This document shows, piece by piece, positions 55,321-64,000 of a stretch of DNA of 64,000 nt; positions within the stretch are counted from its first letter, which is position 1; the number at the start of each line of letters is the position of its first letter. The stretch is from positions 868,001 through 932,000 of the forward strand of contig NZ_KE386572.1 of NCBI RefSeq assembly GCF_000427665.1. The letters run 5' to 3'. Origin of the DNA: Geminicoccus roseus DSM 18922 (GTDB lineage Bacteria; Pseudomonadota; Alphaproteobacteria; Geminicoccales; Geminicoccaceae). Both the position numbers and the translations under genes were made by a program. The notes under the pieces were generated by a model. The model did no database searches. It had not been told where the DNA came from and saw only the letters and a program-made list of their open reading frames with translations.

Positions 55321-56226
55321 TCAGTCCACCGTCCCCCGCTCGGCCAGGAAGTCCAGCAGGGCGCGGACCCGCGACGGCAGCGGCCCGCCCTGGCCGACAT
55401 GGATGGCGTGGAAGGCTTCCCGGTCGCCCGGGTTGAGATGTTCCAGCACCGGAACGAGGCGGCCGGCGGCGATGTCGGCGCGCACGGCGAAGCCGGCCAG
55501 GCGCGCCAGCCCGACCCCGTCCAGCGCCAGCCGGCGCAGCGCCTCGCCGTCGCTGGCCTGGACGGGCCCCGCCGTCGGCACCACGACCGTCCGGCCGCTG
55601 GTCGCCAGCGGCCAGCCGTCGACCGTGCGGACATAGCCGAAGCCCAGGCGGCGGTGGCTGTCCAGGTCCTCCACCGTCCTGGGCGCGCCGAAGCGGGCCA
55701 GATAGGAAGGCGCGCCCACCACCATCATCGCCGTGTCGCCGAGCTTGCGCGCCACCAGGCTGGAACTCTTCAGCGGCCCCGCCCGGACCGCCACGTCGGT
55801 CCGCTCCGCCAGCAGGTCCACCACCAGGTCGGTCTGCACCAGGTCGAGGCTGATGCCCGGATAGCGGTCCAGGAACTCCGGCAGGATCCCCGCCAGGACA
55901 TGGGTGATGTAGGACGCGCTGGTGTTCAGGCGGATGCGCCCCACCGGCTGCTCGCCCGCCCCGGCGCCCCGCTCGGCATCCTCGATGTCGGCCAGGATGC
56001 GCGTGGCGCGCTCGTAGAAGGCGCATCCTTCCGGGGTGAGCTGGAAGGCGCGGGTCGAGCGGTTGACCAGCCGGGCGCGCAGCCGGGCCTCCAGCCGGGC
56101 GACCAGCTTGCTCACCGCCGAGGGCGTCATCCGGCAGGCGCGGGCTGCCGCGGAAAAGCCGCCCTGCTCCACGACACGGACGAACACCTCCATCTCGCCG
56201 GAACGGTTGATCTCGGCACGCGCCAT
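55321..56226 (-). CDS. LysR-family transcriptional regulator
   Basis: A 301-aa regulator. Residues 10-65 form the winged helix-turn-helix (FVRVVEQGGFSAAARACRMT, PSAVSKLVARLEARL). The remainder is the substrate-binding domain with VGRIRLNTSASYITHVLAGI and LDLVQTDLVVDLLAERTDVA. It is divergent from an MFS exporter gene (103 bp), so it probably controls that gene and the aldo/keto reductase after it. The intergenic region contains no obvious perfect T-N11-A palindrome. The inducer is unknown. Confidence 0.92.
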   Translation of the reverse strand: MARAEINRSGEMEVFVRVVEQGGFSAAARACRMTPSAVSKLVARLEARLRARLVNRSTRAFQLTPEGCAFYERATRILADIEDAERGAGAGEQPVGRIRLNTSASYITHVLAGILPEFLDRYPGISLDLVQTDLVVDLLAERTDVAVRAGPLKSSSLVARKLGDTAMMVVGAPSYLARFGAPRTVEDLDSHRRLGFGYVRTVDGWPLATSGRTVVVPTAGPVQASDGEALRRLALDGVGLARLAGFAVRADIAAGRLVPVLEHLNPGDREAFHAIHVGQGGPLPSRVRALLDFLAERGTVD

Positions 56227-56329
56227 TGGTCGTTCATTTCACAGATCATGTTCCAGTAGGCACACTATGTCACTGCAGGCCCGGCGTCTATGTTCTGCTC
56301 CGGACTTCCTCCTTCCTGCAGGACAGACG

Positions 56330-57520
56330 ATGCCGCTGGCTCTCTATGCCCTGACCGCCGGAGCCTTCGGCATCGGCGTCACCGAGTTCGTCATCATGGG
56401 GCTGCTGCTGGAGGTCGGCGCCGATCTCGGCGTGTCGATCGCCAGCGCAGGCCTGCTGATCTCCGGCTACGCGCTGGGCGTGGTGGTCGGCGCGCCGGTG
56501 CTGACGGTGCTGACCGCGCGCTGGCCGCGCAAGACCGTGCTGCTCGCTTTGATGGCGATCTTCATCGCCGGCAACGCCGCCTGCGCGCTGGCGCCGGGCT
56601 ACGGCTTCCTGATGGCGGCGCGGGTCGCAACCGCCCTGGCGCACGGCACCTTCTTCGGCGTCGGCTCGGTGGTGGCGACCGGCCTCGTTCCAAGCGACCG
56701 CAAGGCGTCGGCCATCGCGGTGATGTTCACCGGGCTGACCGTCGCCAACATCCTGGGCGTGCCGCTCGGCACCTGGATCGGCCAGCATCTGGGCTGGCGG
56801 GCGACCTTCGCCGCCGTTACCCTGGTCGGGCTCGCGGCCTTCACGGTCATCGCCGCGCTCGTCCCCAGGGACCGCGCGGCGCCCGAGGCGGGCGACTGGC
56901 GGACGGACCTCGCTGCCATCCTGCAGGCCCCCGTCCTGCTCGGCCTTGCCACCACCGTGCTCGGCTATGCCGGCGTGTTCGCGGTCTTCACCTACATCGC
57001 GCCGCTGCTGACCCGGATCAGCGGGTTCCAGCCGGCCGCGGTGTCGCCGGTGCTGCTGGTGTTCGGCGTGGGCCTGATCGCCGGCAACCTGGTCGGTGGA
57101 CGGTTCGCGGACCGCAACCTCCTCGCCACCGTGTTCGGCACCCTGGCGGCGCTGGCCCTCGTGCTGGCGGCGATGACCTGGGGATTCCAGGCGCCGGTCG
57201 CCGCGGTGCTCCTGACCGGGCTGCTCGGCGCGGCCGGCTTCGCCACGGTGGCGCCGCTCCAGGTCTGGGTATTGTCCAGGGCCGCGGGCGCCAGCCAGAG
57301 CCTGGCGTCCTCCTTCAACATCGCCGCCTTCAACCTCGGCAACGCGCTGGGCGCTTGGGCGGGCGGCGCGGTGATCGAACACGGCCCCGGGCTCGGCTTC
57401 GTGCCGCTCGTGGCGGCCTTGTTCCCGGCGACGGCGATCGCCGTCGCTGCCCTGGCCGCGCGCCCGTCACGGCCGTTCGTCGCCGGCCGGGGCGCCGGCT
57501 CCACCCCGCATGCCGGCTGA
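56330..57520 (+). CDS. MFS exporter, AraJ/YdhP (DHA1) type
   Basis: A 396-aa inner membrane exporter with twelve helices. The start MPLALYALTAGAFGIGVTEF and the following VIMGLLLEVGADLGVSI are typical of AraJ/YdhP/PbuE-type proteins, which export sugars, purines or drugs. FNIAAFNLGNALGAWAGG near the C-terminus is the family signature. ATG 56330 has AGGA 6 nt upstream. It is divergent from the LysR gene and 54 bp before an aldo/keto reductase, a common regulator-exporter-reductase trio. The substrate is not known. Confidence 0.88.
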   Translation: MPLALYALTAGAFGIGVTEFVIMGLLLEVGADLGVSIASAGLLISGYALGVVVGAPVLTVLTARWPRKTVLLALMAIFIAGNAACALAPGYGFLMAARVATALAHGTFFGVGSVVATGLVPSDRKASAIAVMFTGLTVANILGVPLGTWIGQHLGWRATFAAVTLVGLAAFTVIAALVPRDRAAPEAGDWRTDLAAILQAPVLLGLATTVLGYAGVFAVFTYIAPLLTRISGFQPAAVSPVLLVFGVGLIAGNLVGGRFADRNLLATVFGTLAALALVLAAMTWGFQAPVAAVLLTGLLGAAGFATVAPLQVWVLSRAAGASQSLASSFNIAAFNLGNALGAWAGGAVIEHGPGLGFVPLVAALFPATAIAVAALAARPSRPFVAGRGAGSTPHAG

Positions 57521-57574
57521 GGCGACTCCGTCCCCCATCCGCTCCACCCGCCCGACCCCGCAAAGGATCAAGCC

Positions 57575-58612
57575 ATGGATCATCGTCCTCTCGGTCGCTC
57601 CGGCCTCAAGGTGCCGGTTCTGAGCTTCGGCGCCGGCACGTTCGGCGGCACCGGGCCGCTGTTCGGCGCCTGGGGCAACACCGACGTCGCGGAGGCCCGC
57701 CGGCTGGTCGACATCTGCCTGGACGCCGGCGTCAGCCTGTTCGACACCGCCGACGTTTATTCCGGCGGCGCGTCCGAGCAGGTGCTGGGCGCGGCGCTCA
57801 AGGGGCGGCGCGACCGCGCGCTGATCTCGACCAAGACCAGCCTGCCGATGGGCGATGGCCCGAACGATGCCGGCTCGTCGCGCTTCCGCCTGGTCCGCGC
57901 CGTCGAGGACGCGCTCAAGCGGCTGGGCACCGACCATATCGACCTGCTGCAGCTGCACGCCCTCGACGCCGCGACGCCCGTGGAGGAAGTGCTGTCCACG
58001 CTGGATGCGCTCGTGCGCGACGGCAAGGTCCGCTATGTCGGCGTCTCCAATTTTCCGGGCTGGCAGGTCATGAAGGCGCTGGCGGCAGCCGACCGCCATG
58101 GCTGGCCGCGCTATGTCGCCCATCAGGTCTACTACTCGCTGATCGGCCGCGACTACGAATGGGACCTGATGCCGCTCGGCGCCGATCAGGGGCTGGGCGC
58201 GCTGGTCTGGAGCCCGCTCGGCTGGGGGCGGCTCACCGGCAGGATCCGGCGCGGCGCGCCGTGGCCGCAGGGCAGCCGCCTGCACGACACCGCCAGCTTC
58301 GCGCCGCCGGTCGAGGACGATCATCTGTTCCGGGTCGTCGACGCGCTGGAAGCCGTCGCGGCGGAGACCGGCAAGACCGTGCCGCAGGTCGCGCTGAACT
58401 GGCTGACCCGGCGGCCGACCGTGGCGTCGGTGATCATCGGCGCGCGCAACGAGGAGCAGCTCCGGCAGAATCTCGGCGCGGTCGGCTGGACGCTGACCGA
58501 CGGGCAGGCCGCCAGGCTGGAGGAGGCCAGCGCCGTCACCGCGCCCTACCCGCATTTCCCCTACCGGCGCCAGGAGGGCTTCGCCCGCCTCGATCCGCCG
58601 ATCGCGGGATAG
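57575..58612 (+). CDS. Aldo/keto reductase
   Basis: A 345-aa NADPH-dependent oxidoreductase with an (alpha/beta)8 barrel. The catalytic residues are visible: D and Y in LFDTADVYSGGASEQVLG, K in LISTKTSLPMG, and H in LLQLHALDAATP. VYYSLIGRDYEWDLMPLGAD is close to the YajO / Tas-like subgroup. The gene follows the MFS exporter and should be cotranscribed. It reduces aldehydes or ketones, with no specific substrate inferable. Confidence 0.92.
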   Translation: MDHRPLGRSGLKVPVLSFGAGTFGGTGPLFGAWGNTDVAEARRLVDICLDAGVSLFDTADVYSGGASEQVLGAALKGRRDRALISTKTSLPMGDGPNDAGSSRFRLVRAVEDALKRLGTDHIDLLQLHALDAATPVEEVLSTLDALVRDGKVRYVGVSNFPGWQVMKALAAADRHGWPRYVAHQVYYSLIGRDYEWDLMPLGADQGLGALVWSPLGWGRLTGRIRRGAPWPQGSRLHDTASFAPPVEDDHLFRVVDALEAVAAETGKTVPQVALNWLTRRPTVASVIIGARNEEQLRQNLGAVGWTLTDGQAARLEEASAVTAPYPHFPYRRQEGFARLDPPIAG

Positions 58613-58620
58613 ATCCTGGA

Positions 58621-58645
58621 GGATGGCGCGCCGGCGCCGCCATCC
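58621..58645. terminator. Hairpin between convergent genes, possible bidirectional terminator
   Basis: GGATGGCG and CGCCATCC form a perfect 8-bp stem around a 9-nt GC-rich loop, between the ends of the aldo/keto reductase and the hybrid kinase genes. There is no T-run on either side, so the evidence is the stem and its position alone. Confidence 0.4.
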
Positions 58646-58668
58646 CCGCCGACTTGGCCCCTCCCCGC

Positions 58669-61600
58669 CTAGCCCTGCTCGTCCAGCAGCTCGCGCACCC
58701 GCGCCGCCAGATCGGCGAAGGCGAACGGCTTGGTGATCAGCTCGACGCCCGGGTCCAGGCGGCCGTGGTGGACGATGGCGTTGCGGGCATAGCCGGTGGT
58801 GAACAGCACCTTCACGCCCGGGCGCAGCGCCCGCACCTGCTCGGCCAGCACCGCCCCGGTCATCCCGCCCGGCAGCACCACGTCGGTGAACAGGAGGTCG
58901 ACCCGGCCGGCCATCCGCTCCAGGAGGCGCAGCGCGGATGGCCCGTCCGGCGCGTCCAGCACCCGGTAGCCCAGCTCGCGCAGCGCCTCGACCGAGTAGG
59001 CGCGGACATCGTCGTCGTCCTCGCAGACCAGGATCGTTTCCAGGCAGGCCGCGTCCGGCACGGTCGCCGGGGCCGGCTCCTCGGCGTCCGGGCCGGCCTC
59101 GGTCAGGCGCGGCAGGTAGATCCGGACCGTGGTGCCCTCCCCTGGCTCCGAATAGATCTTCAGATGGCCGCCCGACTGCTTGACGAAGCCATAGACCATC
59201 GACAGGCCGAGCCCGGTGCCCTTGCCGACCTCCTTGGTGGTGAAGAACGGCTCGAACGCCCGGGACGCCGTCTCCGCGTCCATGCCGGTGCCGGTGTCGG
59301 ACACGCAGATCATCACGTACTGGCCGGGCACCACCTCGGCGTTCTGCACGACATAGGCGCGGTCCAGGTCGGCATTGGCGGTCTCGATGGTCAGCTTGCC
59401 GCCCTGCGCCATGGCGTCCCGGCCGTTCACCGCCAGGTTCAGGAGCGCGATCTCCAGCTGGTTGGGATCGGCCTCGACCCGCCACAGGCTGGAGGACAGC
59501 ACGGTCTCGATCTCGATGGTCTCGCCCAGCGTGCGGTGCAGGAGCTCGGACATGCCCTGCACCAGCCGGTTCACCTCGATCGGCTTGGGCGCCAGCGGCT
59601 GGCGGCGCGAGAAGGCCAGGAGGCGCTGGGTCAGCACGGCCGCCCGCTGCGCGCCGGTCATCGCGTTCTCGGCGGAGCGGCGCAGGCGCGGCGGCTCGGC
59701 CGGCAGGTGGCGCAGCAGGATGTCGAGGTTGCCGGTCACGATCTGCAAGAGGTTGTTGAAGTCGTGGGCGACCCCGCCGGTGAGCTGGCCGACCGTCTCC
59801 ATCTTCTGCGCCTGGCGCAGCTGCTCTTCGGCCGCCGCCAGCGCCACGGCCCGCTCCTTCTGCTCGGTGATGTCCCGGCCGACGCCGTGCATCAGGATGC
59901 CGCCCGGTTCCGGCACCAGCGTCCAGCCGATCCAGCGCCAGCTCCCGTCGGCGGCGCGCAGCCGGTTCTCGAAGCTCACCGGCCGCCCGCTGGCCCGCAT
60001 CTCGTCCAGCCGCTCGCGCACCAAAGCCAGGTCGTCCGGGTGGATCAGCTCCGTGTAGGGCCACTCCAGGAGCCTCGCCTCGTCATGGCCAAGGCGGCGC
60101 GAGCAGGACGGGCTGACCCGCAGCACCCTGCCCTCGTGATCCGCGGTGACCAGCAGGTCCTCGGACAGCTTCCACAGCCGGTCGCGCTCGGCGGTGCGCT
60201 GCTCGACCTGGGCCTCCAGGGTCTGGTTGAGGCGCTGGGCTGCCTGGAACAGCCGGGCATTGTCGATCCCGATCGCGGCCTGTCCGGCCAGGCCCGACAT
60301 CAGCCGCTGGGATCGGTCGGTGAACACCCCGACCTCCTCGTGGCCGAAGAACAGCCCGCCGATCACCTCGCCGGAGCGCGAGGTCACCGGCACCGCCAGA
60401 TAGCTGCGCACCGGCAAATGCCCGGGCGGCATGCCCTGGTAGGGCGCGTTCCTGCCGTAGCGGGGGTCGGCCAGGATGTCGGGAGAGCGCACCACCCCCT
60501 CGCCCTTGAAGGTCGGGGCGAACACCTCGGTGGCGCGCGGCATCGGATAGCCGGCAAAAGCCTCGGGCTCGACGCCGGACAAGGCGTAGAGCATGTAGCT
60601 GCCGCCCTTGTCGTCCAGCACGTTGTAGAAGAATGCGCCGAACCGGGCGCCGGTGAGTTCGACCCCGGCATCGACCACGGTCTGTACCAGCCGGCCCAGA
60701 TCCAGCTCGGCGGCGATCTGCGCGCCGGTCCGGTTCAGGATCTCCAGGGCATGGCTCTCCTCGCGCAGCGCCGCCTCGGAGGCTGCCAGCGCCGCCAGGT
60801 CGCGCTTGCGCTGGGAAATGTCGAGGACGGTGCCGACGAAGCGGACCGCCTGGCCATCCTCGAACAGGCCGCGCCCGGTGGCGACCACCCAGCGCTCGAT
60901 CCCGTCCTCCAGGCCGATCGTGCGGTACTCGATGTTGTAGTCGCTGGCTCCGCCCGGGCGCAGCGCCTCCTGCACCGCCTGGCAGGCGCGCTCCCGGTCG
61001 TCCGGATGGAGGCCGGCGACGAAGCTGCCCTCGTAGCTGACCGGCGCGTCGGGGGAGAGACCGAACAGCTCCCGGCAGCGCGTGTCCCAGCGCAGCTCGC
61101 CGCTGAGCGGGTCGTAGTCCCAGGTGCCGATCGCGGCGGCCTCGGTGGCCAGGCGCAGCCGCTCGTCGCTCTCGCGCAGGGCCGCCTCGGCCATCTTCAG
61201 GTCGTGGATGTCGGTGCAGGTGCCGTACCAGCGCAGGATCCGGCCATGGGCGTCGCTGACCGGCTGCGCCCGGCCGATCACCCAGCGGTACTGGCCGGAG
61301 CGGTGCCGCAGCCGGTACTCGATATGGTAGGGCGTGCCGGTGGTCAGGCTGTGCCGCCAGACCTGCCAGGCCCGCTCCTGGTCGTCGGGATGGAACATGT
61401 CGTTCCAGCCCTCGCCGTCGGTGGAGCCCGCTGGCACCCCGGTATAGTCGTACCAGCGCTGGTTGTAGTAGTCGTGCAGCCCGTCCGGGGTGGTCGCCCA
61501 GATCATCTGGTCGATCGAGTTCACGATCGCCTGGAACTTGGCCTCGCTCTCCTGCAGCGCCGCCTGGGCGCGGTGCAGCTCGGTGCCGTCCCGCACGATC

Positions 61601-62046
61601 CGCACGAAGCCCTCGTGCAGGCCGGCGGGATCGCGCATCGGCATCAGCTCGCCGGTCGCGAAGAAGCGGGAGCCGTCGCCGCGCCGGTACCAGCGGTCGC
61701 AGGAAGCCCGGCCGTCGCGCAGCGCCTGGGCGCGCTGCCGCGCCGGCACGTCCGCCTCCAGGTCCTCCGCCAGGAACAGCAGGTCGACGTCAGCGCCCAG
61801 GACCTCTTCCTCCGGCCGGCCGAACAGGACCGCCGCGCCCGCGTTCCAGGCGGTGATCCGCCCGCTGGGGTCGGTGGTGACGATGGCGTAGTCGATGGCG
61901 CTGTCCAGGAGCCGCCGCAGCCGGCCCTCGTCGGCGCGCTGCGCCAGCGCCGCCCGAAGCCGCGCGTTCTCCGCTTCCAGCTCGGCTAGACGATCGCCGC
62001 TCCCCCCGCCCTGTCCCACGCCACCCGTTCCCGCGCCACCGCGCAT
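58669..62046 (-). CDS. Multi-PAS/GAF hybrid sensor histidine kinase with receiver domain
   Basis: A 1,125-aa cytoplasmic hybrid kinase. Three PAS domains (about 40-160, 165-295 and 300-430; the middle one has [11 protein letters not shown] and [10 protein letters not shown]) are followed by a GAF domain (about 440-610; [17 protein letters not shown]), a fourth PAS, and a HisKA domain with H761 in [14 protein letters not shown]. The ATPase domain has [10 protein letters not shown] and [12 protein letters not shown]. The receiver has [23 protein letters not shown] and ITKPFAF. No membrane helix is seen. The catalytic half closely resembles the 854-aa hybrid kinase in this window. The start at 62046 (MRGGAGTGG) is not certain. 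Confidence 0.9.
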   Translation of the reverse strand: MRGGAGTGGVGQGGGSGDRLAELEAENARLRAALAQRADEGRLRRLLDSAIDYAIVTTDPSGRITAWNAGAAVLFGRPEEEVLGADVDLLFLAEDLEADVPARQRAQALRDGRASCDRWYRRGDGSRFFATGELMPMRDPAGLHEGFVRIVRDGTELHRAQAALQESEAKFQAIVNSIDQMIWATTPDGLHDYYNQRWYDYTGVPAGSTDGEGWNDMFHPDDQERAWQVWRHSLTTGTPYHIEYRLRHRSGQYRWVIGRAQPVSDAHGRILRWYGTCTDIHDLKMAEAALRESDERLRLATEAAAIGTWDYDPLSGELRWDTRCRELFGLSPDAPVSYEGSFVAGLHPDDRERACQAVQEALRPGGASDYNIEYRTIGLEDGIERWVVATGRGLFEDGQAVRFVGTVLDISQRKRDLAALAASEAALREESHALEILNRTGAQIAAELDLGRLVQTVVDAGVELTGARFGAFFYNVLDDKGGSYMLYALSGVEPEAFAGYPMPRATEVFAPTFKGEGVVRSPDILADPRYGRNAPYQGMPPGHLPVRSYLAVPVTSRSGEVIGGLFFGHEEVGVFTDRSQRLMSGLAGQAAIGIDNARLFQAAQRLNQTLEAQVEQRTAERDRLWKLSEDLLVTADHEGRVLRVSPSCSRRLGHDEARLLEWPYTELIHPDDLALVRERLDEMRASGRPVSFENRLRAADGSWRWIGWTLVPEPGGILMHGVGRDITEQKERAVALAAAEEQLRQAQKMETVGQLTGGVAHDFNNLLQIVTGNLDILLRHLPAEPPRLRRSAENAMTGAQRAAVLTQRLLAFSRRQPLAPKPIEVNRLVQGMSELLHRTLGETIEIETVLSSSLWRVEADPNQLEIALLNLAVNGRDAMAQGGKLTIETANADLDRAYVVQNAEVVPGQYVMICVSDTGTGMDAETASRAFEPFFTTKEVGKGTGLGLSMVYGFVKQSGGHLKIYSEPGEGTTVRIYLPRLTEAGPDAEEPAPATVPDAACLETILVCEDDDDVRAYSVEALRELGYRVLDAPDGPSALRLLERMAGRVDLLFTDVVLPGGMTGAVLAEQVRALRPGVKVLFTTGYARNAIVHHGRLDPGVELITKPFAFADLAARVRELLDEQG

Positions 62047-62213
62047 GTCTGTCCTGCCGGACCGCGCCCCTGGGCGCCGCCCGCCACGCGCCGCGCATTG
62101 CGGTGCCTGTCGGCTTTCGGGCGGCGCAGGCAGGCCGTCAAGCCAGTCGCGTCATCAAGGGGCACTCCAGGGCGACCAGGGAGCGCCGCCGCTGTCACCG
62201 GCCAGTCCGCCGG

Positions 62214-63440
62214 TCAGGCCGCCGAGGGCAGGCAGGCCGGTCCAAGCGGCTCGAAGCTCTTGTAGCCCAGGATGAATTCCTGGTGGCCCAGGTCCTCCGA
62301 GCGGGTCTTCTCGCCCCGTCCCGCCGCCACGATCACGTCGAAGATCTCCTGGCCGACCTGGTCCAGGGTCGCCTCGCCATTCAGGATCCGCCCGGCATCG
62401 ACGTCCATGTCGTCGGACATCCGCTTGAAGGTCTCCGGGTTGGCGCAGATCTTGACCACCGGCGAGACCGCCGAGCCCACCACGGAGCCGCGCCCGGTCA
62501 CGAACAGCACGACATGGCTGCCGCACGCGATCAGCTCGGCGATCTCGGCATTGTCGTTGATGTTGGGAAAGCCGAAGCGCACCTCGCCGTCCGGCACCAC
62601 GTCCAGCAGGTAGAGCCCGCCCTTCGGCGGCACGTCGCCAGGCTTGATCAGGCCGGAGATCGGCGAGCGCCCGGACTTGGCGTAGGCGCCCATCGACTTT
62701 TCCTCGATGGTCGACAGGCCGCCATCGGCGTTGCCCGGCGCGAACGAGCCGTAGCCCAGGGTCGCGTAGTAGCGCGCCGCCTTGGCGACGCTCTCCTCCA
62801 GCACCCGGCCCAGCTCCGGGTTGACCGCGCGGGCGCTCATGATGTGCTCGCAGCCGATCAGCTCGCCGGTCTCCTCGAAGATGCAGGTGGCGCCGGCCTC
62901 GACCAGCCGGTCGAAGGCCCGGCCGGCCGCCGGGTTGCCGGTGATGCCGCTGGTGCCGTCCGAGCCGCCGCACACCGTGCCGACCACCAGCTCGTCGACC
63001 CGCATCGGCACGGTGGGCGCCGCCGCCAGGGCCCGGGCCTGCTCGGCCACCCAGGCGCGCCCTTCCTGGATCGAGGCGCGGGTGCCGCCGGTCGCCTGGA
63101 TGGTCAGCGTCTTCACCGGCCGCCCGGAATCGCGGACGACCTGCTCCAGCCTGTACTTGTTGAAGCTCTCGCATCCCAGCGAGACCAGCAGCACTGCGCC
63201 CACGTTCGGATGGGTCGCCAGCGCCTCCATCATCCGCTGCGCGTAGGCGTTCGGGAAGCAGCCGGGAAAACCGATCACGTGGACCCCGTCCTCGCGCATC
63301 GGCCAGGCGATCTCCTTGCACACATGGTGCGCGCATTCGACCAGGTAGGCGACCGCCACCGTGTTGCGGATGCCCTTGCGCCCGTCCTGGCGCAGCCAGC
63401 CCCGCATCGGGGCCGCTTGGTCATGAAGCATGGTTTCCAT
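62214..63440 (-). CDS. UxaA-family sugar-acid dehydratase, large subunit (altronate/galactarate type)
   Basis: A 408-aa protein of the UxaA / GarD C-terminal domain family, which dehydrates hexonates such as D-altronate or galactarate. The start GWLRQDGRKGIRNTVAVAYL and later GFPGCFPNAYAQRMMEALAT, VGTVCGGSDGTSGITGNPAA and EETGELIGCEHIM are characteristic; the cysteines are probable metal ligands. It lacks the small SAF domain, which is encoded by the overlapping upstream gene. ATG 63440 overlaps that stop by ATGA. The exact substrate is not decided by sequence. Confidence 0.88.
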   Translation of the reverse strand: METMLHDQAAPMRGWLRQDGRKGIRNTVAVAYLVECAHHVCKEIAWPMREDGVHVIGFPGCFPNAYAQRMMEALATHPNVGAVLLVSLGCESFNKYRLEQVVRDSGRPVKTLTIQATGGTRASIQEGRAWVAEQARALAAAPTVPMRVDELVVGTVCGGSDGTSGITGNPAAGRAFDRLVEAGATCIFEETGELIGCEHIMSARAVNPELGRVLEESVAKAARYYATLGYGSFAPGNADGGLSTIEEKSMGAYAKSGRSPISGLIKPGDVPPKGGLYLLDVVPDGEVRFGFPNINDNAEIAELIACGSHVVLFVTGRGSVVGSAVSPVVKICANPETFKRMSDDMDVDAGRILNGEATLDQVGQEIFDVIVAAGRGEKTRSEDLGHQEFILGYKSFEPLGPACLPSAA

Positions 63441-63754
63441 CAGGCAGCTCCGGTGCGCGGCTTGGCGTCGTCCAGCGTGTGGGTCGCGGTGTAGTTGCTG
63501 GCCAGGTTGTGGACGTGGACATGCTGGCCAAGCCCGATCGGCCGGCTGACCGAGCCGATCGACACCCCGTATTTGTGGACCTGCGCGCCCGGCTGCAGCG
63601 CCCGGCGCGCGATCTTGTGGCCAAGGCCGATATCGGCGTCGGCCAGGACCTGCTGTCCCTCGACGGTGATCGTCTCGCCGCGCCGGATCCGCGCGATCGC
63701 GACCAGGATGTCGTCCTGGTCGTCCAGCAGCAGGAGCCGTGGATCGTTGGTCAT
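63440..63754 (-). CDS. UxaA-family dehydratase, small (SAF domain) subunit
   Basis: A 104-aa SAF domain, the N-terminal part of UxaA made here as a separate chain: DDILVAIARIRRGETITVEG, DIGLGHKIARRALQPGAQVH, and KYGVSIGSVSRPIGLGQHVH. ATG 63754 gives the usual MTNDPRLLLLD start; an upstream ATG at 63859 would add 35 non-conserved residues. It comes first in the operon and is divergent from a GntR-like gene, so the pair is probably induced by a sugar acid. Confidence 0.88.
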   Translation of the reverse strand: MTNDPRLLLLDDQDDILVAIARIRRGETITVEGQQVLADADIGLGHKIARRALQPGAQVHKYGVSIGSVSRPIGLGQHVHVHNLASNYTATHTLDDAKPRTGAA

Positions 63755-63949
63755 TGCCGGTGGAGCCTCCCGAGTTCGGCCGGCGCCGCCACGGCATGGA
63801 TCGGCCGGCCGCGGCGCGTGCGGACGCATCATCTGCGGCCGAAGCGGCGGCGCCGTCAATGTTTAGAATATAAAATTTTTTATTTGACCGTTCCAGCCCC
63901 GTCATGATGTGTGACCCTCGCGTCCTGACGGGAGGCGACAGGGGGGCGA
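63755..63949. promoter_or_regulatory. Divergent control region between uxaA genes and a GntR-like gene
   Basis: This region holds the most AT-rich stretch in the last 10 kb (63861-63885), with an inverted repeat ATAAAA-TT-TTTTAT at 63870-63883 and TTGACC directly after it at 63884. It lies between divergently transcribed genes of a catabolic operon and its probable regulator, the usual place for shared promoters and a GntR operator. No experimentally known site is matched. Confidence 0.45.
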
Positions 63950-64000
63950 ATGACGATCGCGCGGCCGACACTGGCCCAGCAGGCCTATGCCGAGATCCAG
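63950..64000 (+). CDS. Start of a GntR-family regulator, cut by window edge
   Basis: Only 17 codons are present: MTIARPTLAQQAYAEIQ. GGGGGG and GGGAGG lie upstream of ATG 63950. The spacing and composition match the first helix of GntR/FadR-type regulators (xLxxQAYxxIxxxI), and such a regulator divergent from uxaA genes is common. The call is tentative because of the short length. Confidence 0.5.
   Translation, partial: MTIARPTLAQQAYAEIQ

Noticed and set aside
56290-61989. A 1,899-codon plus-strand open frame across the MFS, reductase and kinase genes
   Set aside because: It spans unrelated genes on both strands and has no domain similarity; it is a GC-rich shadow despite its length.

Overview
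The window is about 64 kb of very GC-rich bacterial DNA with dense, mostly 4-bp-overlapping operons. The gene families point to an alphaproteobacterium: an HWE histidine kinase paired with a FATGUY-type receiver, a rhizobial-type glycerol ABC transporter operon (glpSTPQUV order) behind glpR and glpD, a cobalamin riboswitch, and an Alternative Complex III / caa3 oxidase cluster. I cannot name the genus; a Rhodospirillales or Geminicoccales-like lineage would fit.

Layout. 1-2443: end of a Mn/Fe/Zn-type ABC importer (ATPase cut by the window edge, then two ABC-3 permeases). 2562-4208: a trehalose-synthase-like GH13 enzyme. 4211-9515: a signalling block with a single-domain receiver, a CheB-CheR-PAS-PAS-HWE kinase whose reading frame is broken twice, a small hypothetical protein and a CheB-only methylesterase. 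9683-11278: catalase with a clear terminator. 11337-11891: a gene-free, partly AT-rich leader. 11892-21244: an exopolysaccharide cluster made of two converging operons (GT2, GT4, Wzy-like polymerase, PL5 alginate-lyase-like enzyme, GT4; and pyruvyltransferase, Wzx-like flippase, GT2). 21528-30021: glycerol uptake and oxidation (glpR, operator array, glpD, glpS, glpT, glpP, glpQ, glpU, glpV). 30178-40841: a CheB-derived GGDEF-EAL protein, a ROK/polyphosphate-glucokinase-like kinase, a lipoprotein, a riboswitch-controlled orphan gene, a stomatin/NfeD pair, a hybrid kinase and a Na+/H+ antiporter.

41000-52875 is one unbroken respiratory operon: ActA-F (Alternative Complex III), a small membrane protein, an SCO assembly factor and four caa3 oxidase subunits. 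ACIII should oxidise quinol and pass electrons to the oxidase, whose subunit II carries its own cytochrome c. Next come tRNA-Leu(CAA), a decayed toxin, an intact antitoxin and a degraded copy of the tRNA 3' end. 54058-63440 holds a CmlA/FloR-like efflux pump, a LysR regulator with a divergent MFS exporter and aldo/keto reductase, a large PAS/GAF hybrid kinase, and a two-subunit UxaA-type sugar-acid dehydratase divergent from the first codons of a GntR-like regulator.

The points most worth following up are: the cobalamin riboswitch in front of an unrecognised 101-aa gene; the complementary ATPase-motif losses in GlpS and GlpT; the GGDEF-EAL protein whose N-terminus is a catalytically dead CheB; three TTCG motifs spaced exactly 21 bp apart before glpD; and the tRNA-Leu relic bracketing the toxin-antitoxin remnant. 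I saw no CRISPR array, transposase, integrase or rRNA.
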